Shown piece by piece: positions 22,403 to 33,786 of a DNA stretch of 64,000 nucleotides. Each line of letters begins with the position of its first letter. Positions within the stretch are counted from its first letter, which is position 1. The stretch is from positions 8,117,832 through 8,181,831 of the forward strand of contig CM055870.1 of the NCBI GenBank assembly GCA_029582165.1, given 5' to 3'. The notes beneath the pieces are model-generated. The model had not been told where the DNA came from. It worked only from the letters and a program-made list of their open reading frames with translations, and did not search any database. The stretch is from Portulaca oleracea. Taxonomy: Eukaryota > Streptophyta > Magnoliopsida > Caryophyllales > Portulacaceae. A program made the translations under genes and the position numbers.

Positions 22403-24554
22403 ATGGCATCAACCATAATTCCAATTCCTTGTGAAGACAGCCCTGCTCCTAAAGAAAGTTGGGGTCTGAAATCTTGTGTTTCTCACACAAAATCATTCAC
22501 CAAACATATGGACAAATATCACAACAGAAAACTACTACACAGTATCAAAGTTGGGACAGCACTTCTCATGGCTTCTCTCATCAACCTCCTTGATCCAATT
22601 TATAAGAAAGTTGGGGAAAATGCAGTATGGGCTATCGTGACTGTGATCATCATATCTGAGTTTTCAGCAGGTAAACCTTAAACATAATGTACTATCAGTA
22701 AAATCATAATAAAACAATCCTTATTTAACTTAGTTCATCTCCACAACACAGCTTATTTTCTTGCCTAAGTATGATACATCTTTCAGGTGCGACACTGAAC
22801 AAGGGTTTCAACCGTATAATGGGGACACTGTTAGGAGGAGGCTTGGGGATTCTGGTGACACTTATAGCACAAAAAGTTGGTGGTATTGGTAGCCGCATTA
22901 TCATTGCCACTTGTGTCTTTACTTTTGGTAAACTACTTAAACTTAATCCATGCTTCATACAGAAACATATATATGCCAAAAGAACCATTCAATGCCACTC
23001 AAGTACAATCCCAAAACATTTGATCATGCAAACGTTGCATCTCCAAAATCAGCAGAAGATGCTCGTCGGCCCTAACATGTTATCATATGTACTTTCAGGT
23101 GCAGCTGCAACATATACCAGAATGATACCCCGTATAAAGAGAACATGCGATTATGGAGTAATGATATTGATCCTCACCTTTAATTTGGTCACATTGTCTG
23201 GCGTCCGTTGCGAAAATGTGATTGAGTTGGCACGTGACCGCCTCTCAACAGTAGGCATAGGGCTTGGAATCGGCTTTTTCATGAGCTTATTTATTTCTCC
23301 AGTATGGGCCGTAGAAGATCTTCACTATGCTCTTGCCTCTGAACTTGACACTCTTGCTCACTGCATAAAAGGTTAGTTTCTCCACTAAAAAGACAATAAA
23401 CTAGAACTTAAAGCAATCCTTATATTTAAACAGGGAAATTGTTTGATTTAAGTTTGCAATTTTGATGTACTCAAAACAGCTATATCCAGTGAAAGTGGCT
23501 TTTACTCATGAAATAACACTGACTTGATTGAACAGGTTTTTTTGAGGATTACTTCCAACAGAGCAATGAAAAGGGACATCAATGTGGTGCAATCGTCGAT
23601 AGTTGCAAAGAGGTGCTCTATGCCAAATCAAAGGGTGAATTACTGGTACATCAATTACACCATCTCTAGACTAAAAATTACCTAAAGTATGCTTCATTAC
23701 AAGTTTAACTTCTTCTGATACTAAGGAATCACAACAATTAAGCTGGTTGGCAACCAACAAATGGCATCTTACACCAATTACACCATCTCTAGACTAAAAA
23801 TTACCTAAAGTATGCTTCATTACAAGTTTAACTTCTTCTGATACTAAGGAATCACAGCAATTAAGCTGGTTGGCAACCAACAAATGGCCTCTTACACCAT
23901 CGCTAAAAAAAGGCAGTCACATAATGTTTTTATTTTTAAAAAAAAAAGGTGAAAATGATCACATATCGCAAATGGTTTCTGCTTCACAGGCAAACGTCGC
24001 AAGATGGGAACCATGGCACGGTAATTTTGGTTTCTCATATCCATGGGACAAGTATTTACAGATTGGAGACTGTGTAAGAGAGTTAGCAGCAATTATTCTC
24101 TCAGTAAAAGGTTGCCTTCAATGTCCTAGAGAGGTTCGTAAAGCCAACTATAAGCATAGATATTTTGTGTGAGACCCAGACGTTTCTAACTTCCAAGCAA
24201 ATTCGGCTCCAGGCCTCATCATTGCAGCAAGAATCATTCAGAGAGCCATGTGAGACAGTCGCATATTCAATTGCTTGGATTCTGCAGGAGCTTGCAGAAA
24301 GCATCAGCAAAATGAAGAAGTGCTTACCTCTGTCTCTAATCAATCCGAAGTTGAAGACCATGAGACTCGAGCTAAATTACGTCATTTCATCCAAGTCCAG
24401 TGTCTTACAGAGTAGTGGGGGTGGTGGTGATGGTGATGGTGAACTTCAAATAGCAAGCTTGGTCTTCTTACTTATGACTATGATGAAAAAGGCAGAGACT
24501 TTGGTAAAAGCCGTGGAGGAACTGGGTGAACTCGCCAATTTCCATCCGAGATAG
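22403..24554 (+). CDS. ALMT-family anion channel, copy 2 (6 exons)
   Basis: Tandem paralogue of the gene at 17317, with the same predicted anion-channel role. Exons: 22403-22670, 22787-22927, 23099-23371, 23536-23645, 23990-24133, 24213-24554. The GT..AG borders and phases match copy 1 exactly, giving 425 residues. It has the same hydrophobic N-terminal half (HSIKVGTALLMASLINLLDP) and soluble C-terminal half, with RWEPW at 269-273. Differences: one residue fewer in exon 1, a longer intron 2 (171 versus 100 bp), intron 4 enlarged by a 124-bp tandem duplication, and a small Gly/Asp insertion in exon 6 (GGGGDGDGE) from expansion of GGTGAT-type triplets. Both copies are fully open, so both are likely functional and may have diverged in expression or substrate. 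An hAT-like MITE starts 54 bp after the stop codon. Confidence 0.9.
23651..23898. repeat. 124-bp tandem duplication in ALMT copy 2, intron 4
   Basis: The segment starting CAATTACACCATCTCTAGAC at 23651 is repeated from 23775 with almost no differences. The single-copy equivalent is in intron 4 of the first gene (about 18464-18620). The high identity implies a recent event. Confidence 0.9.
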
Positions 24555-24608
24555 CCACGGTAAGTAGATGAATAGGATATGATGGTTTCATAAATACAGG
24601 GTTAGCGA

Positions 24609-24796
24609 CTATTTTGCTCGGGCTAAGGTGCAGGTGTCTGATATGAACACGGATATGGATGTCAGACTCGGCTATTTTTAAGAAAATTTGCATATTTTCA
24701 ATGTGTAATCTGAAATGTCGATTGTAGTATCCTTGTCCGGGTGTCGAGGGTCCAACGCGTGTACTGTAGGGAAAGTGAAGAGTCGGAGTAACATAG
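24609..24796. mobile_element. hAT-like MITE, family H, copy 2 (inverted)
   Basis: The ends are CTATTTTGCTCGG and CGGAGTAACATAG. The flanks GTTAGCGA and GTTTGAGA match at 6 of 8 positions, a decayed 8-bp target duplication. The internal sequence matches copies 1 and 3 in the opposite orientation. It lies in the probable 3' region of ALMT copy 2. Confidence 0.8.
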
Positions 24797-25738
24797 GTTT
24801 GAGAAATGTATTTGCTGTTAAATGCACCGTAACTCCATTTAGTCCAACTGTATGAAAGGAGTGATAGTGAATGGCTTAGGGATTTCAATAAAGGTAGGTT
24901 GGATCTATGAAATACAACCATTTTACTTTTCATAGGAAAAATATAAATATATATACTAATAATAGGATCAAAAGATCAGATGCTCGACAAGCATCCTACT
25001 GAGTTATGTATGAGCAAAATATAGACTATCCACAAAATCTACCAAATCCAAAGAGGAAGAGCTAATCTTCCCATTACCCAAAAAAAGAGAGATTTGATGA
25101 AATTGTCTTTCAAGCGTGGAAGAGGAGTTTCAGTGTTTCAACTACCTCAAAAACCCTTCGGTTTCGTTCTCTCCAAATACAACTATTTTGTTTCAGATTC
25201 CCGTAAAAAATTAAAAAAAATTTATAAAATCGAGAAAGATGCTACTTATACATGTGGAGGAACATGTTGTATAGGCATAATAACAAGTTCAAATTTCTAA
25301 GAACTAGTCATTGCAGCATAGAGATCCTACAGTTATCCAGTTAATACACAGTATCCAAAATTCTAAGAATAAAAATGTTTTGGCGGATGAGTAACAGACA
25401 CATTACTTGCCACCAATCTATTTTATGATGTCCTCAAATGCAAACCATCAGCAAAATTCATAGAGCATGGAAACGTGTTACCCTGGAAGTTTGTTGTTGT
25501 TGTTTGCTATGTTCCTCTTTTGTATACACACTTTATTATTTAACCTATCAAAATGCATGGGATGTAATATCACCCATTAGATGAAAATAAGACAGCAAAC
25601 ATTTAATCAAAATACCCACCTGCAGCCAAGTTAGCCTCTTAAACATTTCGTCCTACAATAGACCAATGAATGAGACCATGTTGCCCATCCTTTGAGAGCG
25701 CACGGATCCAACTCCATGTAAGAGAAAAGTTGGATAAC
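24797..25738. other. Gene-free stretch
   Basis: A 68-codon frame at 25094-25300 has no recognised domain. Nothing else is supported. Confidence 0.4.
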
Positions 25739-26086
25739 TGATAGAGAAAGGGAAATAAATAAAAGTTAAAGATAAGAATTCAACATCCCCATGTTGAATT
25801 CAAGAGAAGAATTCAGCATCCCAGTGCTAGATTCAGGAAAAGATTAGCATCCATGTGCATAATCAGTAAGAATTCATATATTCAATATTCAATATCAATG
25901 TAGTTTAGCAAAGCTCTTATTTATAGGTAAATAACCTGCCTAATACTAAACCTAATAGAAATAGGAAACTACAGTTATATTCCTAATCAAACTAGGAAAC
26001 TATAATATTCCTAACGATAATAGGAAACTATAGCATATAAAATATCTAATTATTATTCGTAAATATATTAATATATATTTCTATCA
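25739..26086 (-). repeat. 3' LTR of the retroelement
   Basis: 348 bp, with TGATAG/CTATCA ends. It contains repeated AATTCAACATCCCC / AATTCAGCATCCC words and TAGGAAACTA words, aligning throughout to 27783-28141. Confidence 0.9.
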
Positions 26087-26319
26087 TTCTCCCCGGCTTG
26101 AAAGAACTCACATCCGGAGAGTTTGCATGAAGATACGCAGCTAGAAAATCAATGCAATAGATCTCCCAATTGCAAAAACGGCCTCTGGTTTTGTAGAATT
26201 GTAGAAACAAGAAAATCCAACAAAGGAAGAGCAGATTCACTTCTTCACACATGAAGTCCATTCTTTGTGGCCTTCTTCAAGAAGCTAATGATTTTCTGGT
26301 AGAGTTCCTACTTCCTAGT

Positions 26320-26640
26320 CTCCATGCTATATGATGCACAGAATGCTAGAGAACCACACATTGCACAAAGTTTATGCAAGGGTGTGTTGGACAATTGTAC
26401 ATGGCAGGTTATACGATTTCCACCATTTGTGAGTGTTCAAATTGAAAATCAACAACCTCTTGAAGTGCTTGCTGGTCAGATTATAGGCTCTGAATGTCAA
26501 ATTGGAAGTGGTGGTACCCTAGAGGAGTATCCAGAAGCTATTGAAGTGCCTACTGATGTGAATTTTCAGTTTAGTCATCTAAATAAAGATATGGAGAATT
26601 CAACAGGAATGATGGAGTATATTGATTTCTTTCTCCCTGA
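26320..26640 (+). pseudogene. Unrecognised coding-like segment inside the retroelement
   Basis: An open stretch of about 105 codons lies on + (starting near MLYDAQNAREP and ending near MMEYIDFFLPEE). It has protein-like composition, antisense to the outer element. It is followed in frame by retroelement 3' sequence, so the 202-codon frame 26324-26932 is a chimera running into the inverted LTR. I do not recognise the protein. A second coding-like piece follows the inverted LTR at 27234-27330. One explanation is host-gene sequence picked up by the element; another is the remains of an element-encoded protein. No start or splice evidence makes it a working gene. Confidence 0.45.
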
Positions 26641-26714
26641 AGAATGTTTTGCTTGGAAGAACCTACGTCCTATCATTCAATTGCTACTTTTTCTGGAGAA
26701 GCTCACAGTTGTGC

Positions 26715-27232
26715 ACTATTTTCTCATGTGTGAAGAAGTGAATATGCTCTTCCTTTGTTGGATTTTCTTGTTTCTACACTTCTACAAAACCAGGCTGTGT
26801 TTTTGCAATTGGAAGATCTATTGCATTAATTTTCTAGCTGTGTATCTTCATGCAAACTCTCCGGATGCGAGTTCTTTCAAGCCGGGGAGAATGATAGAAA
26901 TACATATTAATATATTTAGGAATAATAATTAGATGTTTTATATGTTATAGTTTCCTATTCTTGTTAGGAATATTATAGTTTCCTAGTTTGATTAGGAATA
27001 TTAGAATATAACTCTAGTTGTTTACCTATAAATAAGGGCTTTGCTAGCCTTTATGGGACAGATTAGACTACATTGATATTGAATATTGAATATATGATTT
27101 CTTACTGATTATGCACGGGGATGCTAATCTTTTCCTAAATTCAGCACGGGGATGTTGAATTCTTCTATTGAATTCAACACGAGGATGTTGAATTCTTATC
27201 TTTAGCTTTTATTTATTTCCCGTTTTCTATCA
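26715..27232 (+). mobile_element. Inverted 3' internal segment plus third LTR
   Basis: 26715-26891 matches, in inverse orientation, the 3' internal region at about 26100-26261 (both translate to frames containing YLHANSPD and FKPGRMIE). It ends in the same GCCGGGGAGAA polypurine tract. The LTR 26892-27232 (341 bp, TGATAG..CTATCA) follows. No partner 5' LTR or primer site exists for it, so this is a 3'-end fragment inserted or template-switched in reverse into the outer element. Confidence 0.8.
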
Positions 27233-27233
27233 A

Positions 27234-27330
27234 ATTCCTGAAGTGGTTCGAGAGCATCCTGAATGGATTTTGGAGGGGACTGACATACTTGGGACAGAAG
27301 GCTTCCAACTCTATCCAATAACTCGATAAG
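27234..27330 (+). pseudogene. Second coding-like fragment beyond the inverted LTR
   Basis: About 31 open codons read as VVREHPEWILEGTDILGTEG plus FQLYPITR, then stop. Its location directly after the inverted LTR suggests that it and 26320-26640 were once one coding stretch split by the insertion. The family is not recognised. Confidence 0.3.
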
Positions 27331-27767
27331 ATCATCACAAGATGGGGGATTGCTCAATTGGGTTCAAACTTTTAACAGTTGGTTTGGGAGCTCTTTGTGT
27401 AGTAGCCATGTTGGTTTAAGAGATAACATGGCAACAAATAATAGATCAGGAAGTTGGAAATCAACCGTACATAAAACTCAGCAGCAGCAGTCCAAAGACA
27501 ACCAGTAGCAGTGTTATGATAACCAGCTGACCAAACTTCCTTGCCAACTTCCTTGAACAGCAAGACACAGCCGCGACTAACACATATAATACAGCAGCGA
27601 CAGTCACCCAGAACAGGCAGTTTGGTGATTGGTGGTTGGCGGGGAGACGAACTGGGGCAGCAGGGCAGTGGCTAGGGTTGAAAATTTGAGCAGATCTTTT
27701 TTTTCTCTGGAAATTGGGCGGCAGCGGAAAAGAAAAAAAAATGGGTGAAACTCAGAATCAAGAACTT

Positions 27768-27779
27768 GCTCTGATACCA
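27768..27779 (-). other. Primer-binding site (initiator tRNA-Met type)
   Basis: Minus-strand TGGTATCAGAGC begins three bases inside the 5' LTR. This is the standard plant LTR-retrotransposon primer site complementary to the 3' end of initiator tRNA-Met, and it fixes the element's orientation. Confidence 0.9.
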
Positions 27780-27782
27780 GTT

Positions 27783-28141
27783 TGATAGAGAACGGGAAAT
27801 AAATAAAAGCTAAAGATAAGAATTCAACATCCCCGTGTTGAATTTAAGAGAAGAATTCAGCATCCCCGTGTTGGATTCAGGAAAAGATTAGCATCCCATG
27901 CATAATCAGTAAGAATCCATATATTCAATATTCAATATCAATGTAGTCTTTCATAAAGGCTAGCAAAGCCCTTATTTATAGCTAAATAATCTGCCTAATA
28001 CTAAACCTAATAGAAATAGGAAACTAGAGTTATATTCCTAATCAAACTAGGAAACTATAATATTCCTAACAATAATAGGAAACTAAAACATATAAAATAC
28101 ATAATTATTCTTCCTAAATATATTAATATGTATTTCTATCA
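27783..28141 (-). repeat. 5' LTR of the retroelement
   Basis: 359 bp with TGATAG/CTATCA ends. It is followed by the primer-binding site on the inner side and the ATAAC target duplication on the outer side. Confidence 0.9.
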
Positions 28142-28334
28142 ATAACCCAAAGACAACTGTGTTGGATAGAGTTAGAGTGTATCCATACCACTAACTTGGA
28201 CCTTGATCATATGAAATACGAAAACAACTTCATAACCTAGATAATTATGGATGCAACATTTATGGGACAGACAAACCTTGTACCTCGAGGGTCTTCTTTA
28301 AGCCCCACAATCATCAGCATTTCTTGGTTCCAGC

Positions 28335-28509
28335 CTATGCTACTCTGACTCTTCATTTTCCCTGCCATACCTATGTCGGACCCTTGATACCCGGACAAGG
28401 GTACGACACTCGACACTTCAAATTACAATAATTTTCATTAAAATTGCCAAGTCCGACACCCGTATCTGTGTCCGATATGGACACGCGTACCCGAGTCCGA
28501 GTAACATAG
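28335..28509. mobile_element. hAT-like MITE, family H, copy 3
   Basis: The ends are CTATGCTACTCTGACTC and GAGTCCGAGTAACATAG. A perfect 8-bp target duplication GTTCCAGC lies at 28327-28334 and 28510-28517. This is the clearest member of the family. Confidence 0.92.
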
Positions 28510-28517
28510 GTTCCAGC

Positions 28518-29950
28518 TAATTTCTTTGTTTTATACTTCAGAGATTTCCTCGGTATCAAACATCAAGGGGCTAAGAACCTAAACAATCCTCAAACCTCAG
28601 AGTTTCATCTGCAGAGCATCAGTTCAACATTTCGTTTAAAATGGCCAAAAACAGATGACTAGATCAGCTTCCTATTGTATTCAACAGTTTAACAGTTGAA
28701 GCTCAGGTTATGCATAGGCCGAAAGCATTCCCCTAGCAAGGAAGGACTTATCAGTTATTACAAGACTTCACGCCTATAACTATGGTATAAAACATGAAAA
28801 ATAGAACGCAACACTTACAAAGTCATTTGTGAGCAAAATATGATCCCTGGATCAATATCCTTTATGCAGCTATCAAACATGTGGAAGCTCAACAAATTGT
28901 CGGTGCTGCAAGGAATAAAGACAAAGGTCTCATTAAAAAAAATAATTAAAAAAAACATGCTACCATATTGAGCTGTTTGAAAATTACCTTTCTGTCACTT
29001 GCTAAGTCAACTAACAACATTTCGTTTCCCTTCTTTTTTTTCTTGATAAGTCGTCAAAAGATATATTGCAGAAACATCAAGAGGGTGTCACCCATTCACA
29101 ATTACCCTTTTCGGTTTTTCAGTCTCGTGTAGCATCTGTCTATAAACCCAAAAGACCATTCCGGGTTGAAATCAGAAAAAGGAAAATACAATGATAGCTT
29201 CGCTTCATTAGAGAGGGATGCATTTTTGAGAAGCCACCAAGCAGATGGACAACTAGAAGGATGTTAGATGATGATACACGGTCCAATGTCACCCCTCAAG
29301 TCGGGGACTTGGGGCTCTAACAGCTAGTTATACTGTTTATTAGGAGAAATAACCAACGAGACTTAACAATTTATATATTTGTAAATGTACGCTCCAGAAT
29401 GTAAACATATAAAAAGAATCAAATTTACTCTTTTCCTATTCATTTTCAAGATATTACAAAGAATCAAAGAAGCTACAAAGAATCACAAACCAATCTACAT
29501 CATATGTACCCAAATTTAACAGGTAAATCTTGGTTACCACCCTAGTCTCAGAGGTGACATTCCTAGAAAATACATTTAATCTCCGACAGTCTCGTCAGCT
29601 TCTGATACATGTATGCCTTTACTCACATAGAACCAAATCATTCCTCAAGTGTGCACAATAACTCTCAGGTAACCATGTCCTCTTATCCATCAGTAGGTGT
29701 CTTCTGTCATCCAATCTCAACATGGGCCACCACACAAAAGCTTTTTTTTTTCATAAAACTAGTCCATACCACATTTTCTACTATCCAACTAGACAATTGT
29801 CCGCCAATGACACAGGTTTCAACGAGAACCAGAAAAAGATATACCTTTTTCTGCTCACAAGAGGCAAGCGAGTTTTGTACTGAAAAATGATGCTTCAATT
29901 TTCCCACTAAAAAGAGAATTATGTACGCCAACCTCAAACGGTTCCACCAA
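28518..29950. other. Gene-free stretch downstream of the TBL gene
   Basis: No exon-like sequence was recognised. The part nearest 29950 would hold the TBL 3' untranslated region. Confidence 0.45.
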
Positions 29951-32900
29951 TCACGAGTCAGCTTGAGGGGTTGGACCAGAACTCGTTGACTGAAGGGACT
30001 GCTGCTTCTTAAGGTAGACAGCAAAGGCAAGCTCGTTCCATGTATCAGGAACACCTGGAAGGCACCAATGACTGCAATCTTGCCGACGAATAGAAGCGGG
30101 TATGGGGCCCGTATAGTAAATAGATGCATGGCCATCAGGTCTCTGTAGAGTCAGATAGGTCATGTTCACCAAGTTCACCCCGGGCACTTGGGAAGTGTTT
30201 GCATGACTCGAGATAACATCCTTAACAGTGCTATAATGGTCATCGGGATAAGCCGGTGTCTTAAAGTCGGGCATTGTTTCCTTGTGACACTGTCCGCCAG
30301 TTTTCCAGGTACCACCACTGTGTAAAACAGCTACTTCGTTAATGCTCAGTTTAATTGTTGCAAAAGTTTTGAATGCGATGTGGGTGAACTTACGAGCTTG
30401 TGAGTTCAGATGACAGAACAGGGACTTAACATTTAGAACAAGAAATTATCAATGAAATGTCTAAATCAGTACTTGTACACTACACAAAGTCTTTGGGCCT
30501 GTGTGTATGATTTTCTAGCATAATTTGTATTTTTAGTTAGTGTATTTGTTTTCTAACCCATTTGTCTCATTCATTGGAAACTTTTTATTTTATCTGGAAC
30601 TTTTTTGAGAACTTATGAAGTTAATATTGACTCCAACTACACATACATATTGATGCTAAAATGTAAAAGAAAAATGTTTACCTAAAAAGTTGATGTCAGA
30701 GTCAACTGTAAAATTTATATATAATAAAAAATAGTTCTTTAAAAAAGTCAAAACATCTACTTTTTTAGGAGAAAAATCCTTAAATAGGCCAAATAGTTTC
30801 AAAATTTAAAGCAATATTGAGAAACAAAAATAATTTTATAGAAATGAGGCCAAAGAGGCATTCAAATTGGGCCACTAGGATTTTCTTTCTCAGCCTTCAA
30901 AAGAATAAATAATAATAATTAAAAAAAAAAGGCAAGGGGAGAAGGTAATAAAAATGAACTCTCTGTATAGGTTTGAATACTGGTGAAAGAGAATCAATTT
31001 TCTAACTTTCAAAGTCAACCATCATAAACCAATGTGATTAATTATATGAACATAGAGTAAACAGAGCCACCCAATTTTATGGACCGTTCGGTAGAATCAT
31101 ATACAGGTTCTAAAGGAGGCGGATTTCTTCCAGGAATAATTATATGAACATAGAGTACTTCCTGACAACAAACTCATGCATATTAGCTTAGTTTATGTGC
31201 TTGCATAACTTTGCCATGTGCTCATGTCATGTCGTTGGACGCATAGAAAACATTTCTAAACTTCATATTTCACATGGCACATTCATCGATGCATTACATC
31301 CAATAAAAAAAACACCCACCTACCCGGCTAACCCCCAAACCCAAGAAAAATGGAGGAAAAACAACCTTAAAAAGTGCAAAGACAAACCTGAAGTGTACAG
31401 GAGCATATGAACGAAAGAAGACGCTTGTCTTCTTCGTATCGACTTCTTGTTCAACCCAGCGAACCAGAGTCTCAATTGAACGCCTGAAAGCTGTCTCTAC
31501 GGTCATATTCATCTTCACTTCATTTCCTTCTTGGAAGTAAATCCGGCTGAACAATTGTGAATTCACTCACATGTCAGGCATATTCATGATTTTCCAGTTT
31601 CTAGAACAGAGAAAGCACAAAAGGTGCAACTATGTAAATAACCTAGAAATGAATGTAGAAAACCGACTTCTGGGACAGAGACAAGACAACATATTCTGGG
31701 GGAATTTACACAGATGACAAACTGACAAGTTTCCAAGTTTCTTTGGTCTTCGAATGAGGTACCATGTTTTAACATATTGATGAATGGAACACATACATGA
31801 TCTTCATGTCAACCGCTACATGAGTGGCTTAACATACACAACAACGCTTTGTCAACAACTTCTCCAAGCAAGTTTGTTTGAAGGCGGAAACTAAACCCAG
31901 ATATATCATCCACCCAGAAAATCTCACATAGGCCATGATGATGACCAAAAATGGATTATATCAGATCTCTATCCTTAATTAGAATGACCCGTGTTCATAA
32001 TATTCTCATTTGCATTGCTCACCCTGTTATTTCAACAACCCACATGGCCATATGCAATAGTATGGACCTATCTCTACCATATAATTAATAATGCTTGGAA
32101 CATTTTTTTTAATTAGAAGCTTCCAAAAGGGCTAAATAAGGGAATCAGAAGGAAACAAACACAACTAGCATTATAGGATTACAGCAAACAAACATGACTC
32201 ATTCAAACATAATCCAGAGACATGCAGACCACAAACATGAAAGTAGAAGGGACATGATGCTAACCTTCTTATGGTCTTCTCATAATTCCACCAATGTCCG
32301 GCATTAAAAATCATGACATCGGCACCTTTCCATCTGCCCGAGCTCCAATCCATGACATCAACGCTCAAAGTCATCCCCACATTTTCCGGGGCACCAGCAG
32401 GAGCCCTGCCTTGCACCACTAAGAATGGAGCCCGATAGTACTCGACCGTGCAATTATAATCCTCAAACTTGAACACCAGAAAACCCATGTGCTTTGTTAT
32501 TGGGTTCCCATTCACTTCATAAATAGAACTCTTATTGGGGACCCCCGAAGCAAGCATGCAAAGGAAAGACTCCCATTGATTTCTTCCAATCGAGTCACCA
32601 ACAAAAACAACCCTCTTGTTCCTAAGCTTTTCCAACATGAACTTTGCGTCAAATCTGGTTTTTTCAAACAAAAATAAAGAATTGAGATGTCAGCACAAAG
32701 AATTGTTTATCTTCCAAATACAACAATCACAAAAAAGGGAAGAGAATTGGTCAACAGGATCACATTTGCAGACAATTACTCTCCCATTTTCCAGATAATT
32801 AATTAGTTCCTCAGAATTGTTCATCTCCAAACACAACAATCTCAAAACAGGGAAGAGAATCAGTCAACAGGATCACATTTGCTGATAATTAGTCTCCCAT

Positions 32901-33756
32901 TTTCCAGATAGAGGCAACCTTACACCAACAATCTCCATTAGAACCTTAACTACAGCTCACTTGAGCAAGGAGAAAACCACACCTTGTTGATCATATGATA
33001 ATTGTTCAACCATCCATGTTCGGATGGACTGAAAATACAGCATACATATGAGTCCTAAGCCAAGCAAGCCATTCAAGGGTGCCCTATTTGTACTCATTTT
33101 CATTGAAATCTCAACACCATTCAACAAACCCATTTACCTTTATAAGTTGCAAACAGGGATAACATTGGAATGAGCACAACTGAAGCTACAATTAGAAGAA
33201 ATAACAGACCATATGGGTTCAAAGATACTCAAAAGGGGTGATGCAAACTCACAAATATGCATGCCATACCATCTATAAAAGTGCTGAATAGCTAATTACA
33301 ACAATCAGAAAGCATCAGAACTAACCTGGGCAAGTCACATTTGTTGGGTTGCCATCTCCACTTAGTATAATTCTGATCAGGCCTACCATTCTCAGAACAC
33401 CTAAAACCCCCATCAACAAAAGGGCAATCTTTGGAATCATACAGCGGATAATTCTCATCCCAAACCCATTTCCCATCCGAATAATCACATTCATCCACAC
33501 CAACACTCTTTTCAGCAACTCCCAACTTCTCATTCTGATTATCAGCAACTCCCAACTTCTCATTCTGATTATCAGCAACAACATCAGACCACCATGAAGA
33601 GACCCTCACACCTCCAGGCATGACCACCACACCACCATAATCAAAGTAAAAGAGAGAACAGAGGAGACACAGAGTCAGAAACAGAAACCCAACTATGCTC
33701 ACAGAAAGCTCAACTGGGTTCAGCTTCAGTTTCTTGAACAAACCAAGCTTACTCAT
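29951..33756 (-). CDS. Trichome birefringence-like O-acetyltransferase (4 exons)
   Basis: Predicted TBL (DUF231/PC-esterase) protein. The family is Golgi type II membrane enzymes that O-acetylate cell-wall polysaccharides. Exons on minus: 33756-33326, 32654-32265, 31546-31388, 30317-29951. Borders are GT..AG and the internal junctions are all phase 2, giving 448 residues, a normal family length. One membrane anchor lies at about 17-38. The TBL N-terminal domain lies at about 89-143 ([30 protein letters not shown]). The esterase-type GDS motif is at 163-165 ([13 protein letters not shown]) and the DxxH motif is DCSH at 407-410 ([18 protein letters not shown]). The start used is the first in-frame ATG; a TTG precedes it. 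A perfect 10-residue tandem repeat, [10 protein letters not shown] at 61-70 and 71-80, lies in the stem. At the exon 3/4 junction the residue is Ser327 (SGGTW), where I would expect Arg. It looks closest to the TBL8-11 group, from memory. Polysaccharide substrate unknown. Confidence 0.92.
33514..33573. repeat. Perfect 30-bp tandem duplication in TBL exon 1
   Basis: CAGCAACTCCCAACTTCTCA followed by TTCTGATTAT occurs twice without mismatch, then starts a third time. It adds exactly 10 residues to the stem region and keeps the frame. Confidence 0.95.
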
Positions 33757-33768
33757 CCTCTTCAAAAT

Positions 33769-33786
33769 GGGGGGGGGGGGGGGGGT
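33769..33786. repeat. Poly-G tract just upstream of the TBL start
   Basis: A run of about 17-18 G on + (poly-C in the transcript) lies about 12 bp before the TBL ATG, in the presumed 5' leader. It is prone to length error in sequencing. Confidence 0.85.

Larger units (their letters stand above)
19430..24554. repeat. Tandem segmental duplication, unit 2
   Basis: Same landmark order as unit 1, ending in the second ALMT gene. Unit 2 is longer, mainly because of a solo LTR (20356-20644), an hAT-like MITE (19707-19887) and a 124-bp tandem duplication in the ALMT intron 4. All three are absent from unit 1. Confidence 0.85.
25739..28141 (-). mobile_element. Non-autonomous LTR retroelement, nested/rearranged
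   Basis: A 2403-bp element bounded by TGATAG..CTATCA LTRs and a perfect 5-bp target duplication ATAAC (25734-25738 and 28142-28146). Oriented on minus: 5' LTR 28141-27783; then a primer-binding site TGGTATCAGAGC (27779-27768), complementary to the 3' end of initiator tRNA-Met; then the interior; then a polypurine tract GCCGGGGAGAA (26097-26087); then 3' LTR 26086-25739. No gag, protease, reverse transcriptase or integrase is present, so it depended on another element. The interior contains a third LTR in the opposite orientation (26892-27232), with its own copy of the 3' internal sequence and polypurine tract, plus two coding-like segments in between. Confidence 0.88.

Noticed and set aside
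26324..26932. 202-codon frame as an intact gene
   Set aside because: The frame runs from an unknown coding-like segment through retroelement 3' sequence and polypurine tract into an LTR, so it is chimeric.
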